From Lentzea albidocapillata (lineage in GTDB: Bacteria; Actinomycetota; Actinomycetes; Mycobacteriales; Pseudonocardiaceae), in contig NZ_JOEA01000017.1 in the NCBI RefSeq assembly GCF_000719115.1, forward strand, positions 62,001-126,000: a stretch of DNA of 64,000 bases. The letters are read 5' to 3'. Both the position numbers and the translations under genes were made by a program. How positions within the stretch are numbered: the stretch's first letter is position 1; every line of letters starts with the position of its first letter. This document shows positions 8,908 to 19,030 of the stretch, one piece after another. The notes beneath the pieces were generated by a model. It searched no databases. It had not been told where the DNA came from and saw only the letters and a program-made list of their open reading frames with translations.

Positions 8908-8952
8908 CCCCCTCGTCCATGGTCTGGAACCAGACCTTATCGGACGAGGGGG
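8908..8952 (-). promoter_or_regulatory. Nested inverted repeat sequestering the atpB ribosome binding site
   Basis: An outer perfect 11-bp inverted repeat, CCCCCTCGTCC (8908-8918) and GGACGAGGGGG (8942-8952), encloses a second one, GGTCTGG (8921-8927) and CCAGACC (8930-8936). In the minus-strand RNA the GAGGGGG Shine-Dalgarno of the start at 8899 is the 3' arm of the outer stem. It lies 24 bases after the rnj stop. No T-tract follows, so a translational or processing role is as likely as termination. Confidence 0.7.
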
Positions 8953-8976
8953 ACGCAGATCACAGCAGGGTCACGG

Positions 8977-11558
<2,582 letters not shown>

Positions 11559-11568
11559 CTACCCGAGT

Positions 11569-12180
11569 TCACACGCTTCGGTTCAACGACCGCACTCGTT
11601 GCACCGCGTCGGCGTCACCGCTGTATTCCACTCGGGCCTCGTCCCGGCCGAACGCCAGCATCACGAGCTCGGCCACCTCGCCGGTGATCACCACTCCGTT
11701 CGCGCCCTGCCTGGCGACGACATGCTCACCGTCAGGGCGCACCAGCGTCACGCCCACAGGCGACGACTTGTACGTCATGCGCGCCGTGAGCGGCAGCAGC
11801 TTCCACAACGTCGCCTCGCGCCGCGCGTCGTACGGCCGTGGCTCCCAGCCGGCCTGTGCGCGCCGCACGTCTTCGTGGTGCACGAAGTACTCGCCGGTGT
11901 TCATGAGCTCGTCGACCGGCTTGATCCAGAACGGCGGCATGCGCACGAGGTCCAGGAGTTCGCTCCACGCCTTGTGCGTGTAGTCCTCCTGGACCTTCTC
12001 CGTCCACTTCGCGAACATCGGCAGCACGATGCCGGGCGCGGTGTCGATGCGGCGCTCGCGGATCGCGAGGTGCGCGGCCAGGTCCTTGGTCCGCCAGGTA
12101 CCGCACAACGTGGGCGCGTCGGGGCCGAGCTCGGTCATCAGGTCGACCAGCGCTTTGCGCTCGTCACGGGCGAGGCTCAC
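11569..12180 (-). CDS. TIGR03085 family metal-binding protein (DinB/maleylpyruvate isomerase-like fold)
   Basis: A 203-residue protein with the N-terminal ARDERKALVDLMTELGPDAP and LCGTWRTKDLAAHLAIRE segments typical of actinobacterial TIGR03085 proteins. These belong to the mycothiol-dependent MDMPI/DinB helical superfamily; conserved His residues (AHLAIRERR, HHEDVRRAQ) could bind a metal. No reaction is established. The start is uncertain: GTG 12180 puts SLARDERK at the N-terminus, and an in-frame ATG at 12198 is the alternative. It sits between the lipoprotein gene and dapA. Confidence 0.8.
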   Translation of the reverse strand: MSLARDERKALVDLMTELGPDAPTLCGTWRTKDLAAHLAIRERRIDTAPGIVLPMFAKWTEKVQEDYTHKAWSELLDLVRMPPFWIKPVDELMNTGEYFVHHEDVRRAQAGWEPRPYDARREATLWKLLPLTARMTYKSSPVGVTLVRPDGEHVVARQGANGVVITGEVAELVMLAFGRDEARVEYSGDADAVQRVRSLNRSV

Positions 12181-12205
12181 GCCCCCATTGCACCACAACC
12201 GGATC

Positions 12206-12619
12206 TCAGGCCTCGTTCGGCTTGTAACAGCCCTTGAAGCCGTCCGGCTTGGTCGAGTTGTCGGCGAGGAGCTTGACCACCTGGTCGCGGTTCAGGTTCT
12301 CCGGGTAGCCGGGCCACTCCGGTTCCTGCCCGTCGACGTGCAGCTCGTCAAGCCAGTAGCCGGACTGTCCCGAGACCTTGGCGAACTCCAGGTCGCAGCC
12401 CTTCACCCGCACCACGACCTCGATGGTCTTCTCCGAGGACTTGACCGTGCGCTTGCCGATCTTCTTGGACTTCTTCTCCTTCTCCGTGCTGGGCTCGCCG
12501 GGGTTGCTGAACCCGGCGGCCTTGAGCTCGGAGACGAACTTGTCCTCGTTGTTGCCGCACGCCGTCAGGGCGGCCACGCAGCCGAGCGCCAGGAGGGCGG
12601 GAACGATACGTCTCTTCAC
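12206..12619 (-). CDS. Small secreted lipoprotein, unknown function
   Basis: A 137-residue protein with a basic start (VKRR), a hydrophobic stretch and lipobox LTAC at about 19-22, so it should be lipid-anchored on the outer face of the membrane. The mature part is charged, with Cys residues in VKGCDLEF and FKGCYKPNEA. The start GTG 12619 lies 2 bases after the kinase stop, with AAGGAC upstream, pointing to tight co-expression with the Ser/Thr kinase. I recognise no family. Confidence 0.75.
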   Translation of the reverse strand: MKRRIVPALLALGCVAALTACGNNEDKFVSELKAAGFSNPGEPSTEKEKKSKKIGKRTVKSSEKTIEVVVRVKGCDLEFAKVSGQSGYWLDELHVDGQEPEWPGYPENLNRDQVVKLLADNSTKPDGFKGCYKPNEA

Positions 12620-12621
12620 GT

Positions 12622-14067
12622 TCAGTTGTCCTTCTTCGCGCTGATGGTGCCGTCGAGTTTGCTGCCGTCCTTGGCGCTGGCGAGGCACCAGACCTTGCGC
12701 TCCGCGTTGCCGCCCTTGTCCTTGACCCACGCGCTCTCGCTCGGGACCAGGGTCGTGAGCTTGAGCTTCGCACCGTCCTTCACCCACCCCGAGTTCAGCG
12801 TCATCTCGCAACGCGAGACGCCGAGGCTCTTCAGCGACTCGAGGCCCGGATACCCGGCGTCGGGGAGGTTCGACTGGATCGGCAACGTGTCGATCACGTC
12901 GAACACCTCGAAGTCGTGCGGCTTGTCGCACTCCTCGCGGGTGTCCGAGTTGAGCAGCTTGGCCGGTGCGACCTCGCCGATGCCGCAGGTGTTCTCGTAG
13001 AGATTGAACACCGGGATCTCGGCACCCTCGCCGTAGGTGAGCGCCTGGCTGCCGCTGCCGGCTCCGGGCGTCGTGAACGACTTGTGCGCGAAAATACCGC
13101 CGGTGAACGCCGCCGCGGCGATGACCACGGCGCCGGCCAGCGCGATGATGCGGTTGCGCTTCTTCTTCGCCGGGTCGGCGGCGGCAGCGGCCTGCTGGTA
13201 CTGCTGGGTCTGCGCCGGCGCGATCCCGGTGGGCGGCGTCGGCTGGTTGCCGATGCTGGCGAGCATCGCGCGGGCCTGCGGGCCGGACAGCCGGGCGTTC
13301 GGGTCGGCGATCAGCAGACCGGTGATGACGGCACCGAGCACGCCCGTGGCACGGGTCAGGCGCGGGGTCTCGCTCATGATCGCGTGCAGCGTCGAGGCCG
13401 TGGAGGAGCGTTCGAACGGGCTCCAGCCCTCGACGGCGTAGCAGAGGGTCGCGCCCAGCGCCCACAGGTCGGACGCGGGACCGGCCTCGTGACCGTGGAT
13501 GCGTTCCGGCGACATGTAGGCCGGCGACCCGATGAGGCTGCCGCTCGTCGTCAGGCGCGGGTCGTCGACGGCCTGGGCGATGCCGAAGTCGGTGAGCTTG
13601 ACCTTGCCGTCCGGGCGGATCATCAGGTTGCCGGGCTTGACGTCGCGGTGCACGATCCCGGCCTGGTGCGCGGCCTCCAGCGCCGACAGCGACTGCAGCG
13701 CGATCGACACGACCTGGTTCGGCGGCATCGGCCCGTGCGCGCTGATCAACGTCGACAGCGTGGCCGCCTCGACCAGCTCCATGACGATGTACGTCGTGCC
13801 GTTCTCGTTGATCGCGTCGAACACCGTCACGACGGCGGGATCGTTGAGCTTGCCGGCGGTGCGCGCCTCACGCAGAGCGCGCTCTTCGAGCACACGGCGT
13901 TCCTCGTGCGCTATGCCGTCCGGCAGATGCAGTTCCTTGATGGCGACGAAGCGTCCGATGTGGCGGTCCTGGGCACGCCAGACGATGCCCATGCCACCGC
14001 GGCCGAGCTCGGCCACCAGGGCGTACCTGCCCGCGATGACGCGCGGTTCGACTGCCTGTCCGTGCAC
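12622..14067 (-). CDS. Membrane-anchored Ser/Thr protein kinase with extracytoplasmic Cys-containing domain
   Basis: A Hanks-type kinase (481 aa). The Gly loop GRGGMG is at 22-27, catalytic Lys is K44, the loop HRDVKPGN is at 140-147, DFG at 160-162 and the SPE equivalent of APE at 186-188. A Pro/Gln/Ala linker leads to one transmembrane helix at about 306-326. The outer domain (330-481) has no PASTA repeats. Instead it has several cysteines and a PHDFEVFDV motif like the septum-formation/DUF4190-linked sensor domains. Start GTG 14067 has TAGGAG upstream. A lipoprotein gene follows within 2 bases and may be its partner. Confidence 0.93.
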   Translation of the reverse strand: MHGQAVEPRVIAGRYALVAELGRGGMGIVWRAQDRHIGRFVAIKELHLPDGIAHEERRVLEERALREARTAGKLNDPAVVTVFDAINENGTTYIVMELVEAATLSTLISAHGPMPPNQVVSIALQSLSALEAAHQAGIVHRDVKPGNLMIRPDGKVKLTDFGIAQAVDDPRLTTSGSLIGSPAYMSPERIHGHEAGPASDLWALGATLCYAVEGWSPFERSSTASTLHAIMSETPRLTRATGVLGAVITGLLIADPNARLSGPQARAMLASIGNQPTPPTGIAPAQTQQYQQAAAAADPAKKKRNRIIALAGAVVIAAAAFTGGIFAHKSFTTPGAGSGSQALTYGEGAEIPVFNLYENTCGIGEVAPAKLLNSDTREECDKPHDFEVFDVIDTLPIQSNLPDAGYPGLESLKSLGVSRCEMTLNSGWVKDGAKLKLTTLVPSESAWVKDKGGNAERKVWCLASAKDGSKLDGTISAKKDN

Positions 14068-14110
14068 GTGCGCTCCTACGACCTTGGAACCGGGGGCGTT
14101 GACGGTACTT

Positions 14111-14138
14111 GAGACCCGCCGACTGCAGGATCGGTTCC
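14111..14138 (-). promoter_or_regulatory. Possible ECF-type promoter of the Ser/Thr kinase gene
   Basis: Reading the minus strand, GGAACC (14138-14133) is followed after 17 bases by GTCTC (14115-14111), a pattern close to ECF sigma factor promoters (GGAAC-N15/17-GTC). It lies about 44 bases before the kinase GTG. It overlaps the stop codon of the upstream ACT gene. A motif this short can occur by chance. Confidence 0.25.
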
Positions 14139-14557
14139 TAGGCTTCCGGCGCTACAACCACTTCGTGACCTGCGGCACGCAAGGCGAGCACCGCGCGGCC
14201 GAGGTCGGTCTGCTTCACGAGCAGATGGTCCGTGTCGTAAGTGGACAACGCGAACAACGAGACGCCCGCTGCCGCCAGTTCACCCGCCAGAGCAGCCATG
14301 ATGCCGGTGAGCGTGAACTCCAGGGGCCCGCGCACCGTCAGCAGCCGCCAGCTCTTCTCTGTTTTCTGACTGGCCCCAAGCGGCTGGCCGTCCATTGCGA
14401 ACGACGCGGGCGCGATGATCGACACCTCGGCCGGGGTCCTGGTCACGGAGACCAGGACGTCGGTGAGGTCGAGCAGCCCGCTGGGGACAGGAGCGTCGGG
14501 TGCCAGGCGCGTGACCGCGTATTCGCCGGGCCGGACGTCCACGATGAGCCGCTTCAT
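14138..14557 (-). CDS. ACT domain-containing protein
   Basis: A 139-residue protein resembling the stand-alone ACT_7/CASTOR-type domains found in many actinobacteria. The second half (GPLEFTLTGIMAALAGELAAAGVSLFALSTYDTDHLLVKQTDLGRAVLALRAAGHEV, written here only to locate it at about 76-134) has the ACT beta-alpha-beta-beta-alpha-beta order. Such domains bind amino acids or other small ligands. It follows thyX after 5 bases and precedes the kinase gene, but I see no direct functional link. Confidence 0.8.
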   Translation of the reverse strand: MKRLIVDVRPGEYAVTRLAPDAPVPSGLLDLTDVLVSVTRTPAEVSIIAPASFAMDGQPLGASQKTEKSWRLLTVRGPLEFTLTGIMAALAGELAAAGVSLFALSTYDTDHLLVKQTDLGRAVLALRAAGHEVVVAPEA

Positions 14558-14562
14558 GGGCG

Positions 14563-15267
14563 TCAGCCTTCAACCACGAGTGGGCTGGAGGCAACTTCCG
14601 TGCCGTCCGGGAGTGTCGAGATGACGAAGTCCGCGAACGCGTTGGGCGCCGCCTTCGTCAGTTCGCGCAGGCACGCGATGGCGAGCTCGCGCAGTTCGAC
14701 GTTGATGTGCTCGGTCGCGCGCATCGCGATGAAGTGGCGCCACGAGCGGTAGTTGCCCGTCACGACGATCTCGGTGCCGGTGGCGTTGGGCAGCACGGAC
14801 CGTGCGATCTGCCGCGCGCGCCGGCCGTTCACGGTCTGCTCCAGGCTCTGCACCAGCTCCTCGTACGCCTTGAGGCTCGCCTCGGTCGCGGCGACGAACC
14901 GCGCGTGCAGCTCGGGGTCCTGCGCGATCAGGTCCGGTTCCACGACGTCGGTCGGGTCGGTGCGCTGGGAGAGCTGCGAGTACGAGAAGTGCCGGTGCCG
15001 GATCAGCTCGTGGGTGAGCGAGCGCGGCAGCTCGGTCAGGTAGAGCGAGGCGCTGCCGTGCTCGAACGCGGCGAGGTGCCCGACGTCGAGCAGGTGGTGC
15101 AGGAACGTCGCGTTGGTGTTCGTCATGGGGTTCGAGCGGTCCCACGACTGGTAGCAGGCCCGGCCGGCGAACTCGACGAGCGCCGCGCCGCCGTCCGCGT
15201 CGGTCGTCCACGGCACGTCGTCCGGCGCGATGAACTCGGTCCTGGCCACCAAACGCACTCTCGGCAT
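14563..15267 (-). CDS. thyX: Flavin-dependent thymidylate synthase
   Basis: Makes dTMP from dUMP using FAD, NADPH and methylene-tetrahydrofolate. The 234-residue protein has the ThyX signature [13 protein letters not shown] at 90-102, matching RHRxxSxxxxSxR, plus the conserved C-terminal NYRSWRHF segment. The start ATG 15267 begins with [12 protein letters not shown] as in relatives; an in-frame start at 15306 would add 13 residues without support. It heads the minus-strand block leading to dapA-rnj and is divergent from the HicB-like gene over 68 bases. Confidence 0.96.
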   Translation of the reverse strand: MPRVRLVARTEFIAPDDVPWTTDADGGAALVEFAGRACYQSWDRSNPMTNTNATFLHHLLDVGHLAAFEHGSASLYLTELPRSLTHELIRHRHFSYSQLSQRTDPTDVVEPDLIAQDPELHARFVAATEASLKAYEELVQSLEQTVNGRRARQIARSVLPNATGTEIVVTGNYRSWRHFIAMRATEHINVELRELAIACLRELTKAAPNAFADFVISTLPDGTEVASSPLVVEG

Positions 15268-15335
15268 GGAGCCGACATTAGCCCTGACATCAGGTGGTGG
15301 TTGCACGATGTCGGAAGTGACGTCATAGTGGTGTC

Positions 15336-15848
15336 ATGGATCTGTCGCCGTACATCGCGTCACTGCGCGAGGACTTGGCGACGGCCGCATCCGCGGGGGA
15401 CGACAACACCCGTCGAACGGCCGCCGCACTGTCCGCAGCACTCGAGCCAGCCGCGCGACTGGCAATCATGAACGCACTGTCCGACCTGGCCGCGGAGGTC
15501 ACCGCCTCCCTGGACGGCCAGGTCGTGGACGTTCGCCTGGCCGGTCGTGACGTCCAGGTGGTCGTCACGGGATCGGCGGAACCGGAGCCGGAACCCGCTC
15601 CGCGGCACGAGATGCCGAACTTCGGCGCAGGTGACGCCACAGGTGACATCAGCCGCATCACGCTGCGCATGATCAACGAGCTCAAGTCGAAGGCCGAGGC
15701 CGCCGCGTCGGCTCAGGGCGTGTCGCTGAACTCGTTCATCCAGCAGGCCGTGGGTGGCGCGGTGCACGGCAAGCACAAGCATCAGCACAAGGGGTGGAGC
15801 GGAAACGCCGGCTCGGGCTCGCGCGTCCGCGGATGGGTGCAGGGGTGA
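15336..15848 (+). CDS. HicB-like/ribbon-helix-helix domain protein
   Basis: A 170-residue protein. The N-terminal half is helical (MDLSPYIASLREDLATAA), the middle has an acidic Pro/Glu linker, and the C-terminal part (about 104-140) holds an RHH-type segment (ITLRMINELKSKAEAAASAQG, then SLNSFIQQAV), as in HicB/Arc antitoxins. The tail is His/Lys/Gly rich. No HicA-type toxin is adjacent. The next gene is a DUF4097 protein, an arrangement common in actinobacteria. Likely a DNA-binding partner or regulator of that gene rather than a classic antitoxin. Confidence 0.75.
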   Translation: MDLSPYIASLREDLATAASAGDDNTRRTAAALSAALEPAARLAIMNALSDLAAEVTASLDGQVVDVRLAGRDVQVVVTGSAEPEPEPAPRHEMPNFGAGDATGDISRITLRMINELKSKAEAAASAQGVSLNSFIQQAVGGAVHGKHKHQHKGWSGNAGSGSRVRGWVQG

Positions 15849-15853
15849 GCGGG

Positions 15854-16759
15854 ATGACAGAGCCGACAGACAGCGAACCGTCCGGCGTGGTGCGCCAGCA
15901 GAGCTTCGAGTTCGCGGGCATCGCCGAGATCGACATCTCACTGCTCAGCGGCCGCGTGCAGGTGCAGCTGGTCGACAGCCCCGGCGTGCACGTCGAGGTG
16001 CGGCACGACCCGAACGCGGGCAACTCGTGGACCGAGGGCCTGTCCAGCGTGCTGAGCTGGGTCAGCGGCCAGTTCGGCCCGGACAAGACGACCCCTCCGT
16101 CAAGTCCGGAGGACGCCGTGCGCGACGCACGCGTCGAACTGCTGGGCAACCGTTTGCGCATCGAGTCGTCGAAGGCGCTGCCGTTGCGCGCCGTGCCGCT
16201 GTCCGTGGTGGTGACGGCTCCCGTGGGGTCGCACGTGTCGTCACGGACCGGCGCGGCCGACGTCGTCGTCACGGGCGGTGCGGGCCGTCTGGACCTGAAC
16301 ACCGGCACGGGCAGCGTGTCCGCGGACCGCGCGACCGGCGATGCCAAGGTGAACTCGGGCGCCGGCACCGTGCGCCTGGGCACGATGCTCTCGTCACTGA
16401 AGGCCAAGACGGGCAGCGGTGACGTCGAGGTGTCGTCGATCGGCGGCACCAGCACGCTGATCACCGGGACCGGCGACGTGTGGCTGGGCGCCGTGCAGGG
16501 CAACGTCCAGGTCCGCACCGGCAGCGGCGATCTGACCGTGGCCGACGCGGCCTCCGGCGAGATCCAGCTCGGCACCGGCTCGGGCCACATCCGCGTCGGC
16601 ATCCGGCAGGGCACGCTCGCGCGGGTCGACCTGGTGTCCACGTCCGGCAACGCGCGCAGCGACTTCGACGTCTCGTCCGAGCCGCTGGGTGACGCCACCC
16701 TGTCGGTCACGGGCCGCACGGGCAGCGGCAACGCGCTGGTGACGGCCGCTTCGAACTGA
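15854..16759 (+). CDS. DUF4097 beta-strand repeat protein
   Basis: A 301-residue cytoplasmic-type protein with a short polar start, then a regular series of strand repeats built around TGSG, TGTG and SGAG turns (about 100-290), the hallmark of the DUF4097 beta-helix/adhesin-like fold. No signal peptide or membrane helix is seen. ATG 15854 is taken as the start; GTG 15845 would overlap the upstream stop as GTGA and add three residues. Its function is unknown; the tight coupling to the RHH protein suggests one functional unit. Confidence 0.82.
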   Translation: MTEPTDSEPSGVVRQQSFEFAGIAEIDISLLSGRVQVQLVDSPGVHVEVRHDPNAGNSWTEGLSSVLSWVSGQFGPDKTTPPSSPEDAVRDARVELLGNRLRIESSKALPLRAVPLSVVVTAPVGSHVSSRTGAADVVVTGGAGRLDLNTGTGSVSADRATGDAKVNSGAGTVRLGTMLSSLKAKTGSGDVEVSSIGGTSTLITGTGDVWLGAVQGNVQVRTGSGDLTVADAASGEIQLGTGSGHIRVGIRQGTLARVDLVSTSGNARSDFDVSSEPLGDATLSVTGRTGSGNALVTAASN

Positions 16760-16788
16760 CCGGGGGGTCGGAGGAAAGACGTCCCCGG
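16760..16788 (+). terminator. Weak hairpin between convergent genes
   Basis: CCGGGG (16760-16765) pairs with CCCCGG (16783-16788), and an inner GTC/GAC pair may extend the stem. It fills the gap between the DUF4097 stop and the SUKH stop, so it may serve both transcripts. There is no clear T-tract. Confidence 0.35.
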
Positions 16789-17283
16789 CTAGGGCTCCTG
16801 GAACGGTTTGGAGCCGCCGGGGACGTCGTCCGGAAAGAGCGGGCAGCGCAGTTCGCCGGTCAGGAACTTCCTGATGAAACTCGAGAAGTTGCCGTCGTAG
16901 GACCACTTCTGCCGCATGTCCGTGATCATCACGGTCCACTCGTCCGGCTCGCCCCTGGTGTACCAGAGGCAGTGGTCGCCGTTCACCGTCGTGCCCCAGG
17001 GCAGCAGGCCGGGAGAGTCCGGGTGCACCCGCAGGCCCGGCTGGCGCCGCAGTGCCCGCAGCATCTTGGGCGCCGTCGACATCCAGTTCATGAAACCGGC
17101 CCGTGCCGTCGGGTGCAGGATGCGGACGTAACCGCCGACGATGAGTGGCGGATAGGCCTCGGCCAGGTGCACGAAGTCGCTGGGCAGCGCGGTGCCCGCC
17201 CGGCCTTTGACCGCGCCCCAGTCAACCGGGTCAGGACGCCGTTCGGGCGCTCCCAGCAGGTCGATCCACTCGTCAGGCGGCAC
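16789..17283 (-). CDS. SMI1/KNR4 (SUKH-superfamily) protein
   Basis: A 164-residue protein with the SUKH pattern: an early W-containing helix, LPSDFVHLAEAYPPLIVGGYVRILHP (location about 34-59), PGLLPWGTTVNGDHCLWYT and a late WSYDGNFSSFIRKFLTG. SUKH proteins often act as immunity proteins to polymorphic toxins, but no toxin gene is nearby, so this may be one of the stand-alone members. The start is GTG 17283. Confidence 0.75.
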   Translation of the reverse strand: MPPDEWIDLLGAPERRPDPVDWGAVKGRAGTALPSDFVHLAEAYPPLIVGGYVRILHPTARAGFMNWMSTAPKMLRALRRQPGLRVHPDSPGLLPWGTTVNGDHCLWYTRGEPDEWTVMITDMRQKWSYDGNFSSFIRKFLTGELRCPLFPDDVPGGSKPFQEP

Positions 17284-17301
17284 CGTTCACCTCCGTGACC
17301 C

Positions 17302-17910
17302 TCAAGCATCGCCTGTGGCACTAGGGATTCGGTTGTACCGCAGTCCGGCGACGACCAGTGAGACGACGGCGTCGAACGCGTCCTGAATGTGAGGATTGCC
17401 CCACTCCTGGGCGTGAGCCGGGTGGTGGAACACCTGCGTCGCGTCCCACACCGCCTGCGCCGTCCTCTGGATGTCGTCCGTCACGAACTCGTGGGTTTCC
17501 ACTCCCGCCGAGATGATGCGCGCGATCTGCCCCACGAGGTGGCCGATGTGGTACTCGGGGATGGCGCAACTCTCGCTCACCAGCACCTTGAACGTCGCGA
17601 ACAGCTCGGGTTCGTCGATGTGCGAGAGCCGCTTCCGGTCGAACAGGTGCTGCAGCCAGGCCCTCAGGTTGTCCGCCGCGCTCGCTTCGGCGTCGAGGAC
17701 CGACTCCATCTCGACGTGGATCGCGTCGAGCCAGCGCCGCGTCACGGCCTCGCGCAACGCGGCCTTCGTCGGGAAGTGGCGGTAGACGCTGCCGTGGCTG
17801 ACCCCGAGAGCCTTGGCGACGTCGACGACGGTCGCCTTGGCCGGGCCGTACCTGCGCAGCACCTCTTCGGTCGCCACGAGGATCGCCTCGCCGGTCAACG
17901 CCTCCGCCAC
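17302..17910 (-). CDS. TetR family transcriptional regulator
   Basis: A 202-residue repressor type protein. The N-terminal helix-turn-helix (about 25-48, VVDVAKALGVSHGSVYRHFPTKAALREAV) is a textbook TetR motif, followed by a helical ligand domain. It is the second gene of a two-gene unit, 6 bases after the aldo/keto reductase. The inverted repeat at 18950-18971 upstream of that operon is its best candidate operator, making it a likely autoregulated repressor of the reductase. Confidence 0.92.
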   Translation of the reverse strand: MAEALTGEAILVATEEVLRRYGPAKATVVDVAKALGVSHGSVYRHFPTKAALREAVTRRWLDAIHVEMESVLDAEASAADNLRAWLQHLFDRKRLSHIDEPELFATFKVLVSESCAIPEYHIGHLVGQIARIISAGVETHEFVTDDIQRTAQAVWDATQVFHHPAHAQEWGNPHIQDAFDAVVSLVVAGLRYNRIPSATGDA

Positions 17911-17916
17911 GTCATC

Positions 17917-18900
17917 TCACCTCTCGCTGTCCAGCATCGCCATCTGCGCGGCCGCGTAACGCGTGCCCGCGGCGGCTCCGACAGGAACGACAGCCTCGAT
18001 CTCCTGCAGTTCCTGCTCGGTGAACGTCACGCCGACGGCACCGATCGCCTCGTTCAGCCTCGCACGCTTCGTCGTGCCGACAAGAGGCACCACGTCCTCA
18101 CCGCGTGCCGCGACCCACGCGATCGCGAGTTGCGCAACGGTGACGCCCTTGCCCGCGGCGATCTCGCCGAGCTTCTCGACGAGCGCGGCGTTGCGGGTCA
18201 GGTTGTCGCCCTGGAACCGGGGCGCGTGGCCACGCCAGTCACCGGCGTCGAGGGCGAGCGGGGTGGAGGAGATCAGGCCGCGCGACAGCACTCCGTACGC
18301 GGTGATGCTGATCCCGAGCTCGCGGGTGACCTGCAGGATCTCCCGCTCGACACCGCGCTCCAGCAAGCCGTACTCGATCTGCAGGTCGGCGATGGGGTGC
18401 ACGGCGTGGGCGCGGCGGATGGTGTCGGCGCCGACCTCGCTCAGGCCGATGTGCCGGACGCGGCCCTTGTCGATCTGCTCGGCGATGGCGCCGATGGTGT
18501 CCTCGATCGGCACGTTCGGGTCGAGCCGGGCCGGCCGGTAGATGTCGACATGGTCAGTGCCGAGGCGTTGCAGCGAGTACGCGAGAGAGTTGGCGACCGC
18601 GATGGGCCTCGTGTCGAACCCCAGGAACGCGCCGTCGGCGTCCCTCATGCCGCCGAACTTCACGCTGAGCTGCACCTCGTCGCGACGGCCCTGGACGGCC
18701 TCGGCGATGAGCATCTCGTTGTGGCCCTGGCCGTAGAAGTCACCGGTGTCGAGCAGCGTGACGCCCGCGTCGAGGGCGGCGTGGATCGTCGCGATGCTCT
18801 CGTCCCGATCGGCCGGGCCGTAGGCGTCGGACATGCCCATGCAGCCCAGACCGATGGCGGACACGACCGGGCCGGTGGCTCCGAGCTGACGCTTCTGCAT
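17917..18900 (-). CDS. Aldo/keto reductase
   Basis: A 327-residue NADPH-dependent oxidoreductase of the TIM-barrel AKR family. It has GLGCMGMSDAYG, the catalytic Asp and Tyr in DTGDFYG and Lys in LSVKFGG. The usual fourth residue, His in YYQHRVDP, is replaced: here the strand reads DIYRPARLDP. This variant recurs in one AKR subgroup, so the enzyme may still be active with altered chemistry. The start ATG 18900 gives MQKRQLGATG and has GAAGGGG upstream; the longer frame to 19017 has no support. It is co-transcribed with the TetR gene. Confidence 0.9.
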   Translation of the reverse strand: MQKRQLGATGPVVSAIGLGCMGMSDAYGPADRDESIATIHAALDAGVTLLDTGDFYGQGHNEMLIAEAVQGRRDEVQLSVKFGGMRDADGAFLGFDTRPIAVANSLAYSLQRLGTDHVDIYRPARLDPNVPIEDTIGAIAEQIDKGRVRHIGLSEVGADTIRRAHAVHPIADLQIEYGLLERGVEREILQVTRELGISITAYGVLSRGLISSTPLALDAGDWRGHAPRFQGDNLTRNAALVEKLGEIAAGKGVTVAQLAIAWVAARGEDVVPLVGTTKRARLNEAIGAVGVTFTEQELQEIEAVVPVGAAAGTRYAAAQMAMLDSER

Positions 18901-18949
18901 TTTTCGAACCCCTTCGTCTCTTCGGTGAGTTCCAGCCTGCCTGATCAGA

Positions 18950-18971
18950 TGACAGATTTCAATATCTGTCA
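18950..18971. promoter_or_regulatory. Candidate TetR operator (8-bp inverted repeat)
   Basis: TGACAGAT and its exact complement ATCTGTCA are separated by six bases (TTCAAT). It lies 50 bases upstream of the AKR start in the AKR/ArsR divergent region. The size and symmetry suit a TetR dimer, and the TetR gene is in the AKR operon. A further TTGTC-N9-GACAA repeat (18980-18998) lies next to it. Confidence 0.55.
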
Positions 18972-19004
18972 GTCCATAGTTGTCCGCACGATTGACAAAA
19001 TAGT

Positions 19005-19018
19005 TTTGAACGTTCAAA
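19005..19018. promoter_or_regulatory. Perfect 14-bp palindrome before the ArsR-type gene
   Basis: TTTGAAC directly abuts its complement GTTCAAA, 12 bases before ATG 19031. A TTGACA hexamer (18992-18997) lies just upstream and could be a -35 element. An ArsR-family dimer binding here would block its own promoter. The site is separate from the TetR-type repeat, so the two regulators can each control one direction. Confidence 0.5.
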
Positions 19019-19030
19019 GTGTTTTTTGCG

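Noticed and set aside
15336..15848. HicAB toxin-antitoxin module
   Set aside because: The protein has an RHH-like part, but no HicA dsRBD-like toxin gene is beside it.
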